The notes under the pieces are model-generated. The model saw only the letters and a program-made list of their open reading frames with translations. It ran no database searches and was not told the DNA's origin. Below are positions 1-8,527 of a stretch of DNA of 64,000 nucleotides, piece after piece. Source of the DNA: Amycolatopsis albispora. Its GTDB lineage: Bacteria > Actinomycetota > Actinomycetes > Mycobacteriales > Pseudonocardiaceae. The translations under genes and the position numbers were made by a program. The stretch lies in the NCBI RefSeq assembly GCF_003312875.1, contig NZ_CP015163.1, positions 1,426,001 through 1,490,000 of the forward strand. The letters are read 5' to 3'. How positions within the stretch are numbered: position 1 is the stretch's first letter; each line of letters begins with the position of its first letter.

Positions 1-705
1 ACCCGCGTACTGCGACCAGGTCAGCCCGGTCACCGACAGGAACAGCAGCACGATCGCCACCCACGAGCCGGTCGCGGCGTGCCAGGCGACCAGCTTCCGC
101 CTGCCCTTCGCCCGGCGGTCGGCCACGCGGTGCTGGCGCCGCTTCGACCACCACAGCACCAGCCCGCCGAGCACCACCACCCACAGCCAGCTCGCCGCCA
201 GCTCGCTGTACAACCGGCCGAAGTCGCCGAGGTGCAGGCTGCGGTGCAGCTGGTCGATCCAGGTGCGGACCGGGGTGGCCTGGCTGGAACCGTAGGTCTC
301 CAGCACGCCGCGCACCTGGCTGGTGTACGGATCGACGTAGGCGGTCAGCCAGTGGCTGGCCTCCAGATCTGGCCTGCTGAAGATGACCTGCGTGGTGTCG
401 GTGGGCTCGGGGCCGGGGCGCACGCGCACCACGGTCGCGTCCGGCACCGCCTGCCGCGCGGCGGCCAGCTGGCTTTCCAGCGGCTGCGCCGACGAACCCG
501 CCGGCACGTGCAGCTCGTGGTCGTAGACGACCTGCTCCAGCTGCGGGGTGAAGATGTACAGCAGCCCGGTCAGCGCGGCGACCAGCAGGAACGGGCCGAT
601 GAACACACCGGCGTAGAAGTGCAGGCGCAGCAGCAGCGGACGCGCCGAGCGGCGTCGCGCTCTGGCCGCCTCCGCGTCGGTTTCGACGAACTCGTCAGTG
701 GTCAC
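1..705 (-). CDS. PepSY-associated TM helix protein (3' end outside window)
   Basis: A GTG start at 705 opens a frame that runs off the window edge, leaving 235 residues. It has a short charged N-terminus, a first membrane helix at about residues 27-52 beginning LHFYAGVF, an extracytoplasmic segment with HRSLHLGDFGRLYSEL near 155-170, a second helix at about 173-190 and the start of a third (WHAATGSWVAIVLL). This order is typical of the PepSY_TM family of inner-membrane proteins, often linked to siderophore or iron-reduction loci and sometimes to peptidase inhibition. The complete protein should be about 350-480 residues. The actual role here is not shown by the visible neighbours, and the gene downstream lies outside the window. 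Confidence 0.85.
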   Translation of the reverse strand, partial: MTTDEFVETDAEAARARRRSARPLLLRLHFYAGVFIGPFLLVAALTGLLYIFTPQLEQVVYDHELHVPAGSSAQPLESQLAAARQAVPDATVVRVRPGPEPTDTTQVIFSRPDLEASHWLTAYVDPYTSQVRGVLETYGSSQATPVRTWIDQLHRSLHLGDFGRLYSELAASWLWVVVLGGLVLWWSKRRQHRVADRRAKGRRKLVAWHAATGSWVAIVLLFLSVTGLTWSQYAG

Positions 706-751
706 GTCGCTAGAGTCGGCGGGTGCGCGCGGGAAGTTCCCGCCGATCTGC

Positions 752-1468
752 TCAGCGGTGGGCGAGCAGCCACCAAGCGGCGGCGAGCCCGCCGGAGTTG
801 GTCGCGGTGTGCACCGCCACCGGCGCCAGCAGGCTGCGCCCGGTGTGCCGCCACCAGTGCAGGAACACCCCGGCCCCGGCGGCGGCGAGCATGGCCAGCA
901 CCGAAAGCAGCCACAACGGCAGGCCGCCGAGGGTGCCCGCGACCGCGGCGTTGCGGACCAGCGCCAGCGACGGCAGGAGGTGCCAGAGCCCGAACAGCCC
1001 GGCCGCGCCGAGCACCGGGCCCCACCGCCAGCGCTGCCCGCCGCCGAGCAGCGCGGGCAGCACCCCGCGGAAGGCGACCTCCTCGACGAGCACCGTGCCG
1101 AGCGGGATGCGGATGAGCGTCTGCCAGAGCACCTCGGTCAGGTCGGGGGAGCCGACGCGGCCGTCGTCGAACAGCGGGCGGAACGCGGGCACGGCCAGCG
1201 CGACGGCGAAGGTGAGCAGCACCAGGCCCATCCCGATCAACCCGACCACGGCACCGCGGCCGAGCTGTCGCCTGCCCAGGCCCATCGCGGTCGCGGCCAC
1301 GCCGGATGAGCGCGCGAGCACCACCAGCAGGACGGCGGTGACCGTGCCGCACACCGGGTATGCCCAGCCGGGCAGCACGCGGTTGGCGAGGAAGGTGGCG
1401 GTGGCGAGCAACAACACAGCCACAGTGACGGCGACGACGCGAATGCCCTCACCCGTGCGCGCGCCCAT
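752..1468 (-). CDS. CPBP family intramembrane metalloprotease
   Basis: A 238-residue polytopic membrane protein, about seven to eight helices. It carries the CPBP (Abi/RCE1) motifs: EEVAFRG with paired glutamates and arginine near residue 128, and a second motif with the metal-binding histidine in FGLWHLLPS near residue 160. Family members are RCE1-like glutamate intramembrane proteases, and bacterial ones often have roles in bacteriocin immunity or membrane protein turnover. The ATG at 1468 is followed directly by the first hydrophobic helix. It lies 46 bases before the PepSY gene on the same strand, so the two could be cotranscribed. The substrate is unknown. Confidence 0.85.
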   Translation of the reverse strand: MGARTGEGIRVVAVTVAVLLLATATFLANRVLPGWAYPVCGTVTAVLLVVLARSSGVAATAMGLGRRQLGRGAVVGLIGMGLVLLTFAVALAVPAFRPLFDDGRVGSPDLTEVLWQTLIRIPLGTVLVEEVAFRGVLPALLGGGQRWRWGPVLGAAGLFGLWHLLPSLALVRNAAVAGTLGGLPLWLLSVLAMLAAAGAGVFLHWWRHTGRSLLAPVAVHTATNSGGLAAAWWLLAHR

Positions 1469-1520
1469 GCCCCGACAGTAATTCGGCCTCGTGGCAGCCG
1501 CACGGTACTAGTCTTCGCTC

Positions 1521-2402
1521 GTGGAAGCGCATTTGCGGGATCTCCGGTACTTCACCGCCGTCGCCGAGGAGTTGAGTTTCACCAAGGCGGCCACCGAGCG
1601 GCTCTACATCTCCCAGCCCGCGCTGAGCAAGCAGATCCGCCAGTTGGAGAACCTCCTGCGCGTCACCCTGTTCAACCGCGACCACCAGCGCGTCACCCTG
1701 ACCCCGGCCGGTGAGGCCCTGCTGCCCCGCGCGAAGCAGTTGCTGGAGCTGTGGGACGACACCCGCCGCCAGGTGGGGGAGGCGGCCGGGGAGGCCACCT
1801 TGACCGTCGGCTTCCAGACGCGGATCGGGCGCGGGCTGATCCCGCGCGTCTCCGCGGAGATGACGCGGCGGCTGCCCGGCTGGCGGCTGCTGTTCCGCCA
1901 GATCGCCTGGCGTGACGCGACCGCGGGCCTCGGGCGCGCCGAGGTCGACGTGGCCGTCGCCTGGCTGCCGGTCCCGGACGGTGGCGACCTCGCCTGGCGC
2001 GTGGTCGCCACCGAGGATCGGTGGGTCGCGCTGCCCGCCGGGCATCGGCTCGCCGGGCTGGCCGAAGTGCCGTTCGCGGAACTCGCCGCCGAGCCGTTCA
2101 TCGCGCTGCCCGCGTCCGCGGGTGCGCTGCGCCGGTTCTGGCTGGCCGCCGACGAGCGCGAGACCCCGCCGACGGTGGCCGCCGAGGCCGAAACCGCCGA
2201 GGAGACCTTCGAGGCGGTCGCCTCCGGGCTCGGCGTGGTCCTGCTGTCCGCGGGCAACGCCGAGCTTTACCGGCGGGAGGACGTGGCCGTCCGCCCGGTC
2301 ACCGGGCTCACCCCGGCGGAATTCGCGGTGGTCTGGCGGGCCGACGACGAACGCCCCGCCATCCGGGTTTTCGTCGACGCCCTCTTCCGGTGCCTCACCT
2401 AG
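1521..2402 (+). CDS. LysR family transcriptional regulator
   Basis: 293 residues with an N-terminal winged HTH at about residues 4-63 ([19 protein letters not shown], then [13 protein letters not shown]) and a periplasmic-binding-protein-like effector domain at about 90-290. This is the normal length and order for LysR regulators. It is divergent from the CPBP gene (52 bases apart), the usual LysR arrangement, so regulation of that gene or of itself is plausible. Its stop overlaps by 8 bases the stop region of the convergent tctA gene, which is probably not its target. The start is a GTG at 1521. No effector can be read from the sequence. Confidence 0.92.
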   Translation: MEAHLRDLRYFTAVAEELSFTKAATERLYISQPALSKQIRQLENLLRVTLFNRDHQRVTLTPAGEALLPRAKQLLELWDDTRRQVGEAAGEATLTVGFQTRIGRGLIPRVSAEMTRRLPGWRLLFRQIAWRDATAGLGRAEVDVAVAWLPVPDGGDLAWRVVATEDRWVALPAGHRLAGLAEVPFAELAAEPFIALPASAGALRRFWLAADERETPPTVAAEAETAEETFEAVASGLGVVLLSAGNAELYRREDVAVRPVTGLTPAEFAVVWRADDERPAIRVFVDALFRCLT

Positions 2403-3885
2403 CCGCCCTCCGCTTGCGCAGGCCGAGCACCGCCGGGATCACCAGCGCCAGCGCGACCACGATCCACAGCACGATGGTGATCGGCCCGGAGACCAGGATC
2501 GACGGGTCGCCCTCGGACAGCGTGAGCGCGCGCCGCAGCTGCTGCTCGGCGATCGGGCCCAGGATCAGCCCGACCACCGCCGGTGCCACCGGGATGCCCG
2601 CCTCCCGCATCAGCAGCCCGACCAGCCCGAGCCCGCACAGAATGAGCAGGTCCGTCGTGGTGCCACCCGCCGCATACGCCCCGAGCGTGGCGAACACCAG
2701 CACCCCGGCGTAGATGCCGTACGCGGGAATGGTGAGCAGCCGCGCCCACACCCGCGCCAGCGGCAGGTTCAGCACCAGCAGCATCAGGTTGCCCACGTAC
2801 AGGCTCGCGATCAGCGTCCACACCAGCGGACCCGATTCGGTGAACAACTGCGGGCCCGGCTGCAGCCCGTAGGACTGGAACGCGGTCAGGATGACCGCCG
2901 CGGTGGCCGAGGTCGGCAGCCCGATGGTCAGCAGCGGCACCAGCACCCCGGCCGCCGCGGCGTTGTTGGCCGCTTCGGGACCGGCGACGCCTTCGATGGC
3001 GCCCTTGCCGAACTCGTGCGGGTGCTTGGTCAGCTTCTTCTCCACGCTGTAGCTGAGGAACGTGGGCACCTCGGCACCACCGGCGGGCAGGCTGCCGATC
3101 GGGAAGCCCAGCGCGGTCCCGCGCAGCCACGACGGCCACGACCGGCGGAAGTCCTTTTTGGACAGGATGGCGCGCTCGCGCAGCGGCTGCACGGTGCTGT
3201 GCCCGGTGCCGGTGAGCAGGTGGCCGAACGCCTCGCTCAGCGCGAACAACGCGACCACCACGATCACGATGTCGATGCCGTCGAGCAGCGACTCGACCCC
3301 GAAGACCAGCCGCGGCTGCCCGGTCTGCGAGTCGATGCCGATCAGCCCGATGGTCAGCCCGGTGAGCAGGCTCGCCGCGCCCTTGAGCAGGCTCGGCCCG
3401 AGCAGCGCGCTGACCGTGACGAAGGCGACCGCCATCAGCGCCACGTACTCGGGCGGGCCGAAGGTGGTGGCGAAATCGGCCACCGCGGGCGCCAGGAAGG
3501 TCAGCGCCACGGTGCCGATCGTGCCCGCGACGAAGCTGCCCAGCGCGGCGGTGGCCAGCGCGGCCGCCGCGCGCCCGGCCCGCGCCATCTTGTTGCCTTC
3601 CAGCGCGGAGATCATCGACGCGCTCTCGCCGGGCGTGTTGAGCAGGATGGACGTGGTCGAGCCGCCGTACATGCCGCCGTAGTAGATGCCGGCGAACATG
3701 ATCAGCGCGCTGGACGGGTCCAGCCGGAAGGTGATCGGCAGCAGCAGCGCCACGGTCAGCGCGGGCCCGATGCCGGGCAGCACGCCGACCGCGGTGCCGA
3801 TGGTCACCCCGGCCAGCGCGAACAGCAGGTGACCCGGGGTCAGCGCGCCGGCGAAGCCGTCGAGCAGGAGCGTGAACTGGTCCAT
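2395..3885 (-). CDS. tctA: tripartite tricarboxylate transporter, large permease TctA
   Basis: 496 residues, roughly 12 membrane helices. TctA signatures are clear: [11 protein letters not shown] near residues 30-40 and [18 protein letters not shown] near 73-90. TctA is the large membrane subunit of a secondary, ion-driven, binding-protein-dependent carboxylate importer. I use ATG 3885, which overlaps the tctB stop by one base (TGATG), over an in-frame ATG at 4041 because the intervening 52 residues are arginine/proline-rich and lie inside tctB. It is the last gene of tctCBA. Together with the adjacent tcuA-like flavoprotein, it suggests uptake of citrate, tricarballylate or a similar tricarboxylate. 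Confidence 0.93.
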   Translation of the reverse strand: MDQFTLLLDGFAGALTPGHLLFALAGVTIGTAVGVLPGIGPALTVALLLPITFRLDPSSALIMFAGIYYGGMYGGSTTSILLNTPGESASMISALEGNKMARAGRAAAALATAALGSFVAGTIGTVALTFLAPAVADFATTFGPPEYVALMAVAFVTVSALLGPSLLKGAASLLTGLTIGLIGIDSQTGQPRLVFGVESLLDGIDIVIVVVALFALSEAFGHLLTGTGHSTVQPLRERAILSKKDFRRSWPSWLRGTALGFPIGSLPAGGAEVPTFLSYSVEKKLTKHPHEFGKGAIEGVAGPEAANNAAAAGVLVPLLTIGLPTSATAAVILTAFQSYGLQPGPQLFTESGPLVWTLIASLYVGNLMLLVLNLPLARVWARLLTIPAYGIYAGVLVFATLGAYAAGGTTTDLLILCGLGLVGLLMREAGIPVAPAVVGLILGPIAEQQLRRALTLSEGDPSILVSGPITIVLWIVVALALVIPAVLGLRKRRAAR

Positions 3886-4367
3886 CAGAATCCCCACGGT
3901 CCGGCGGGCAGGGTGAGCCCGATCAGGCGGTCGAAGACCAGGAACACCACGGCGGCCAGCGTCCAGCCGATGGCCGCGGTCGACGGCCGGCGCGGGGCGC
4001 CGAGCAGCATGGCGGTGGCGGTGAACAGGGCCGCGGAGCACACCACGTAACCGAGCACCGGCAGCAGGAGGGCGAACGCGGCGAGCGTGCCGACCAGCGC
4101 GACGACACGCAGCACGCCGTGCGGTGGCCGGTCCGCACCCGGGGTGGCGGTCGCCAGCTGCGCGCGGGAGCGCACCAGCAGCGCGGCGCCGACCACCGCC
4201 AGCAGCACCCCGACCGGCAGCGGGACCGCCGCCGGGCCGACCACGGCCGAGGTCTCGGGCAGGCCTACCGCGTCCACCACCACCAGCACCGCGGCGACGA
4301 GCATCAGCGCGCCGAAGGCCAGCGTCGCGCGCACGGTGCGCAGATCCGGTTCGGTCACGCCGTTCAC
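3885..4367 (-). CDS. tctB: tripartite tricarboxylate transporter, small permease TctB
   Basis: 160 residues with four predicted membrane helices (about residues 14-34, 46-66, 87-110 and 125-150), the size and topology of TctB. It is the small membrane subunit that pairs with TctA. The GTG start at 4367 shares a 4-base GTGA overlap with the tctC stop, and its own stop overlaps the tctA start by one base, so translation of the three genes is coupled. TctB sequences are poorly conserved, so the call rests on topology plus position between tctC and tctA. Confidence 0.88.
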   Translation of the reverse strand: MNGVTEPDLRTVRATLAFGALMLVAAVLVVVDAVGLPETSAVVGPAAVPLPVGVLLAVVGAALLVRSRAQLATATPGADRPPHGVLRVVALVGTLAAFALLLPVLGYVVCSAALFTATAMLLGAPRRPSTAAIGWTLAAVVFLVFDRLIGLTLPAGPWGF

Positions 4368-5365
4368 CCCAGTCCGATCTCGTCGAGCACCTGCGACACG
4401 CGGTCCTGCTCGGTGCGGACGAACTCCTCGAATTCGGGGCCCGCCAAGGTGGCGTCGCCCCAGCCGCGCCGCTTCAGCGCGTCCTGCCAGGCACTCGTGC
4501 GGGTCATGTCGAGCAGGAGCGTCTCCAGCGCCTGCTCGGCTTCGTCGCTGATGCCCTTGGGCGCGGTGACCCCGCGCCAGTTCTGCAGTTCGACGTCGAG
4601 CCCGCCTTCACGCAGCGTCGGGATGCCGGGCACCGACGGGAGCCGCTCCGGGCTCGACACCGCCAGCGCGCGGACCGTGCCCGCCTCGATCTGCGGCTGG
4701 ATCTCGGACAGCCCGGAGATGCCGATGACGGCGCGCCCGGACAGCAGCGTGGTCAGCGCTTCGCCGCCGCCGGAGTGCGCCACGTAGCTGACCTGCGCCG
4801 GGTTGCCGCCGACCGCCTTGGCCATCAACCCGGCCAGGATCTGCTCGACGCCGCCCGCCGAGCCGCCCGCGATGGACACCGCGGGCAGGTCCGCGCGCAT
4901 CGCCGCGGCCAGGTCGGCGGTGGTGCGCAGCGGGGAGGCCGCGGGCACCACGATCGCCTGGTAGTCGGTGGTCAGCCGGACCAGGGGAGTGGTGTCGGCC
5001 AGCGAATGCGCGGACTTGTTGGCCTTCGCCGCGCCGACCATGATCAGCCCGGTGGTCATCAGCTGCGCCGGGTCGTCGTCGAAGCGCACGAACTGGCTGA
5101 GTCCGATCGTGCCGCCCGCGCCCGCGACGTTGTAGACCTCGGTGCGGCCGACCAGCTCGCGCAGCGCGGCCTGCATCTCGCGGGAGGTCTGGTCCCAGCC
5201 ACCGCCGGGCGCGGCGGGCGCCATGATCCGCAGTTGCGCGCCGTCCAGCACGTCCACGGCGGTGGACCCGGTGCCCTCTTCGGCCGGTGCGGTGGCCACC
5301 ACCGCGCCCGTGGCCAGCACCGCGGCCGCCCACGGCACCCATCGGCTCCAGCGTTGTCGCTCCAT
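4364..5365 (-). CDS. tctC: tripartite tricarboxylate transporter substrate-binding protein TctC
   Basis: 333 residues. A positively charged N-terminus and a hydrophobic segment ([15 protein letters not shown]) form a signal peptide, followed by the Bug/TctC fold. Typical features are [20 protein letters not shown] near residue 45 (ligand-gripping loop) and [14 protein letters not shown] in the middle. It captures a carboxylate outside the membrane and delivers it to TctAB. No lipobox cysteine is evident. AAAGGA lies six bases before the ATG. It is the first gene of tctCBA, transcribed from a promoter overlapping a GntR-type operator at 5408-5419. Confidence 0.92.
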   Translation of the reverse strand: MERQRWSRWVPWAAAVLATGAVVATAPAEEGTGSTAVDVLDGAQLRIMAPAAPGGGWDQTSREMQAALRELVGRTEVYNVAGAGGTIGLSQFVRFDDDPAQLMTTGLIMVGAAKANKSAHSLADTTPLVRLTTDYQAIVVPAASPLRTTADLAAAMRADLPAVSIAGGSAGGVEQILAGLMAKAVGGNPAQVSYVAHSGGGEALTTLLSGRAVIGISGLSEIQPQIEAGTVRALAVSSPERLPSVPGIPTLREGGLDVELQNWRGVTAPKGISDEAEQALETLLLDMTRTSAWQDALKRRGWGDATLAGPEFEEFVRTEQDRVSQVLDEIGLG

Positions 5366-5389
5366 CGAACGTCCTTTGGTCGATGCGCC

Positions 5390-5438
5390 TTGTAGCTATT
5401 GCATACGACTGTATACAGTGGTGTGCAGACGTTGACAA
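5390..5438. promoter_or_regulatory. back-to-back promoters of tctCBA and tcuA over a GntR-type operator
   Basis: A perfect 12-bp palindrome, ACTGTATACAGT, lies at 5408-5419. Its TGTATACA core matches operators of FCD-type GntR regulators. On the minus strand TTGTCA (5433-5438) and TATACA (5410-5415) are 17 bases apart and would drive tctC. On the plus strand TTGTAG (5390-5395) and TATACA (5412-5417) are 16 apart and would drive tcuA. Both -10 boxes sit inside the palindrome, so one bound dimer would block both directions. The GntR gene at 6949 is the obvious candidate. A related half site, GCATAC, starts at 5401. Confidence 0.7.
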
Positions 5439-5452
5439 GAGCAGGAGGACAG

Positions 5453-6913
5453 ATGCAGCCCGAGGTGATCGTGGTCGGCGGGGGCAACGCCGGGTTCAGT
5501 GCCGCGCACGCGGCGGCCGAGCGCGGACGGCGGGTGGTCCTGCTGGAGCGGGGGCGCCGGGAGGAAGCGGGCGGCAACAGCTTCTACACCGCCGGCGCGG
5601 TCCGGATCGTGCACGACGGGCTGGCCTCGGTGGCGGACCTGCTCGACCCCGACGAGCGCCACGCGATCAGCGAGCTGCCGCCTTATCCGGCCGAGCAGTT
5701 CCACGCCGACATGGCCAAGGTGACCGGCGGCCGCAACGATCCAGAGCTGACCGAGGTGCTGGTTTCGCGGAGCCAGGACACGCTGCGCTGGCTGCACGGC
5801 AAGGGCCTGCGGTACCGGCTGATGTACGAGCGCCAGGCCTACCCGGACGAAACCGGCAGGCAGGTGTTCTGGGGCGGGCTCGCCGTCGGCAGCACCGGCG
5901 GCGGCAAGGGGCTGATCGCGCAGCACACGGCGGCGGCGGAGCGCGCGGGCGTGGAAATCCGCTACGGCGTGCGTGCCCGCGACCTGATCCGCGAAGGCGA
6001 CCGCGTTGTCGGCGTGACCTGGACCGACGACACCGGAGCCGAAGGTGAACTGCGTGCCGGGTCGGTGGTGCTCGCGGCCGGTGGTTTCGAGGCCAGTGCC
6101 GAACTGCGCCGCGAGCACCTCGGCGAGGGCTGGCAGCGCGCGAAGGTCCGCGGCACCCCGTTCAACACCGGCGACATGCTCACCGCCGCGATCAAGGCGG
6201 GCGCGGCGACGCACGGCGACTGGAGCACCTGCCACAGCGTGGCCTGGGACGCCTGGGCCGAGCACAACGAGAGCAACCGCGAGCTGACCAACCAGCTCAC
6301 GCGCGGTGGTTATCCGCTCGGCATCGTGGTCAACCGGCGTGGCGAGCGGTTCATCGACGAGGGCGCGGACTTCCGCAACTACACCTACGCCCGGTACGGC
6401 GCGCGCATCCTCGAACAGCCGGACGGGCTCGCCTTCCAGCTGTTCGACGCCACCACCCGGCCGCGGCTGCGGACCGAGGAGTACGACATGCCCGGCGCGT
6501 CCGTGGTCCAGGCGGACACGCTGGCCGAGCTGGCCGAGGGCATCGGGGTGGACGCGGCCGCGCTGGAGCGGACCGTCCGCCAGTTCAACGCGTCGATCGA
6601 CCGCGACGTCCCGCTCGACCTCGCGGTCAAGGACGGTCGCGCCGCCAGGGTCGACCCGCCCAAGTCGCACTGGGCCAGCCCGCTGGAGACCGCCCCCTAC
6701 TACGCCTTCCCGGTGACCTGCGGCATCACCTTCACCTTCGGCGGCCTGCGTGCCGACACCCACGGCCGGGTGCTCGACCCGGCCGGCGCGCCGCTCCCCG
6801 GCCTGTTCGTCTGCGGGGAAATGCTCGGCGGGCTGTTCAGCGGCAACTACCCGGGCGGCACCGGGCTGACCTCCGGCGCGGTGTTCGGGCGGCGGGCTGG
6901 GACACTGGCCTGA
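5453..6913 (+). CDS. tcuA: FAD-dependent tricarballylate dehydrogenase-like protein (TcuA)
   Basis: 486 residues. An N-terminal dinucleotide fold, VVGGGNAGFSAAHAAAERG, binds FAD. GGNSFYTAGAVRI and a C-terminal glycine-rich motif, FSGNYPGGTGLTSGAVFGRR, are typical of the fumarate-reductase/KsdD-like flavoproteins that include TcuA. TcuA oxidises tricarballylate to cis-aconitate. ATG 5453 is chosen because GCAGGAGG (5441-5448) precedes it and the FAD motif begins at once; an upstream in-frame ATG at 5399 would add residues across the operator. It is divergent from tctCBA and followed by a GntR regulator. No TcuB-like electron-transfer partner is present. Other carboxylate or 3-ketosteroid-type substrates cannot be excluded. 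Confidence 0.8.
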   Translation: MQPEVIVVGGGNAGFSAAHAAAERGRRVVLLERGRREEAGGNSFYTAGAVRIVHDGLASVADLLDPDERHAISELPPYPAEQFHADMAKVTGGRNDPELTEVLVSRSQDTLRWLHGKGLRYRLMYERQAYPDETGRQVFWGGLAVGSTGGGKGLIAQHTAAAERAGVEIRYGVRARDLIREGDRVVGVTWTDDTGAEGELRAGSVVLAAGGFEASAELRREHLGEGWQRAKVRGTPFNTGDMLTAAIKAGAATHGDWSTCHSVAWDAWAEHNESNRELTNQLTRGGYPLGIVVNRRGERFIDEGADFRNYTYARYGARILEQPDGLAFQLFDATTRPRLRTEEYDMPGASVVQADTLAELAEGIGVDAAALERTVRQFNASIDRDVPLDLAVKDGRAARVDPPKSHWASPLETAPYYAFPVTCGITFTFGGLRADTHGRVLDPAGAPLPGLFVCGEMLGGLFSGNYPGGTGLTSGAVFGRRAGTLA

Positions 6914-6948
6914 CGTCAGCACAGCGGGGGAGCAGGGGAAGCACAGCG

Positions 6949-7602
6949 ATGACCAGCAGCCGGACCGACGCGGAGGCCGTATACCACGACCTGCGAGCGG
7001 AGATCCTTTCCGGCGGTTTCCCGCCGGGCACCCCGTTGCGGGAAACCGCGCTCGCCACGCGCTTCGGCGTCTCGCGCACCCCGGTGCGCGAGGCGCTGCG
7101 GCGGCTGGCGCAGGACAGGCTGCTGGTGGCGGGCACCCGCGGCATGGAGGTCCGCACCATCGACGCCGAAGAGGTGGTGCAGATCTACGACATGCGCGTG
7201 CTGCTCGAGGCCGAGGCCGCCGGGCAGGCCGCGCAGGCCCGCGGCACCACCGACCTGCTGCGCCTGGAGGGCCTGCTGGAGCGGGACCGGAAGGCCGTCG
7301 ATCCCGACGACGCCACCCGCATGCGCACGAACCTCGAATTCCACGCCGCGGTCTGGCGGGCCACGCACAACCCGGTGCTGATCGACCTGATGGAACGGCT
7401 CACCGGGCACCTGGTGCACGCGCCGCGGTCCACGCTGTCGGTGGGCGACCGCTGGCGTGAGGCGCTCGACGAGCACGAACGGCTGATCGCCGCCATCCGC
7501 GACCGGGACGAGGCGGCGGCCCGCTCGATCGCCGCGGCCCACATGAACACCGCCCGGCAGATCCGGCTGAGCCTGCTGCGTGAGGCCGCCGGGACCAGTT
7601 GA
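6949..7602 (+). CDS. GntR family transcriptional regulator, FCD subfamily
   Basis: 217 residues. The winged HTH occupies about residues 8-72 (YHDLRAEILSGGFPPGTPL, then RFGVSRTPVREALRRL). The FCD effector domain at about 80-210 retains histidines expected to bind metal: EFHAAV, DEHERL and AAHM. FCD regulators typically bind carboxylates and repress import and catabolic genes until the ligand arrives. It follows tcuA by 35 bases, probably in the same transcript, and the palindrome at 5408-5419 fits its operator class. This makes it the likely local regulator of tctCBA and tcuA. Confidence 0.92.
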   Translation: MTSSRTDAEAVYHDLRAEILSGGFPPGTPLRETALATRFGVSRTPVREALRRLAQDRLLVAGTRGMEVRTIDAEEVVQIYDMRVLLEAEAAGQAAQARGTTDLLRLEGLLERDRKAVDPDDATRMRTNLEFHAAVWRATHNPVLIDLMERLTGHLVHAPRSTLSVGDRWREALDEHERLIAAIRDRDEAAARSIAAAHMNTARQIRLSLLREAAGTS

Positions 7603-7636
7603 TCGCCGTTCGTCGGTAGTCAACGGAATCTCCGAG

Positions 7637-7657
7637 CTGTCAGTCTTTCACTGACAG
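7637..7657. terminator. stem-loop after the GntR gene
   Basis: CTGTCAG (7637-7643) and CTGACAG (7651-7657) form a perfect 7-bp stem with a 7-base loop, 34 bases after the GntR stop. There is no T-tract, as is common in actinobacteria. It could be a weak terminator, or an operator for the endonuclease gene that starts at 7685, since CACTGACAGTG inside it is itself palindromic. Confidence 0.45.
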
Positions 7658-7684
7658 TGATATCGAGTGGTGAGGAGATTCTGG

Positions 7685-8467
7685 GTGGCCACCAACCGAA
7701 TACTGCGGCGCGTCGCCGTGGCCGGAGCCGCGCTCGCGGCCGCCGGCCTGCTGTCGGCGCCAGCCGCGCAGGCGGACCCGCCTGCCGGATACTACGCCGG
7801 CGCCGAGGGAAAAACCGGCGCCGAACTGAAAGCGGCACTGCACACCATCATCAGCTCGGGCGTCACCACGCTGAACTACGACGACGTGTGGGACGCGCTC
7901 AAGACCACCGACGAGGACCCGGCCAACGCGGGCAACGTGCTGCTGCTCTACAGCGGCGAGTCCCGCAGCAAGGACGCCAACGGCGGCGACTCCGGCGACT
8001 GGAACCGCGAGCACACCTGGGCCAAGTCGCACGGGGACTTCGGCACCTCGCCGGGCCCCGGCACCGACATCCACCACCTGCGCCCGACCGACGTCACGGT
8101 GAACAGCATCCGCGGCAACAAGGACTTCGACAACGGCGGCGAGCCGGTCGACGGCGCGCCGGGCAACCTCACCGACGACGACTCGTTCGAGCCACGCGAC
8201 GAGGTCAAGGGTGACGTGGCCAGGATGATCCTGTACATGGGCGTGCGGTGGGACGGCGGTGACGGCTTCGCCGACCTCGAGCCGAACGACCAGGTGGACA
8301 ACGGTTCCGCGCCGGCCATCGGCAAGATCTCGGTGCTGCTGCGGTGGCACGAGGCCGACCCGGTGGACACCGTGGAGAAGGACCGCAACGACGCGATCTT
8401 CGGCATCCAGAAGAACCGCAACCCGTTCATCGACCACCCGGAGTGGGCGGCGTCGGTATACGGATGA
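7685..8467 (+). CDS. secreted endonuclease I family nuclease
   Basis: 260 residues with a signal peptide (RRVAVAGAALAAAGLLSAP, likely cleavage after AQA at residue 31). The mature protein has the NucM/EndA-type beta-beta-alpha-metal signatures: NREHTW at residues 107-112 and IHHLRPTDVTVNSIRGNKDF from about 129, where the histidines and asparagine bind the catalytic metal. These enzymes degrade extracellular DNA or RNA nonspecifically. I chose GTG 7685, with GGAG seven bases upstream, over GTG 7667, which would overlap that ribosome site. The gene precedes a secreted GH84 enzyme, fitting a scavenging role. Confidence 0.88.
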   Translation: MATNRILRRVAVAGAALAAAGLLSAPAAQADPPAGYYAGAEGKTGAELKAALHTIISSGVTTLNYDDVWDALKTTDEDPANAGNVLLLYSGESRSKDANGGDSGDWNREHTWAKSHGDFGTSPGPGTDIHHLRPTDVTVNSIRGNKDFDNGGEPVDGAPGNLTDDDSFEPRDEVKGDVARMILYMGVRWDGGDGFADLEPNDQVDNGSAPAIGKISVLLRWHEADPVDTVEKDRNDAIFGIQKNRNPFIDHPEWAASVYG

Positions 8468-8471
8468 CGGG

Positions 8472-8506
8472 TTGACTCGGCCCCGGATCCCTGCTGGTCT
8501 GGACCA
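8472..8506 (+). promoter_or_regulatory. DasR-like operator and -35 box before the GH84 gene
   Basis: TGGTCTGGACCA at 8495-8506 differs by one base from the core TGGTCTAGACCA of the DasR-responsive element known in Streptomyces and relatives. DasR is the GntR-type repressor of N-acetylglucosamine use. TTGACT at 8472-8477 is a plausible -35 box that would place the -10 inside the operator. The next gene encodes a beta-N-acetylglucosaminidase, exactly the function DasR controls. The site is seen; the assignment to DasR is inferred. Confidence 0.65.
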
Positions 8507-8527
8507 AAGATCGACTGGGGAGGTCCG

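Noticed and set aside
2021..2713. Plus-strand frames running past the LysR stop into tctA
   Set aside because: Antisense to tctA and out of frame with LysR; arginine-rich with no domain.
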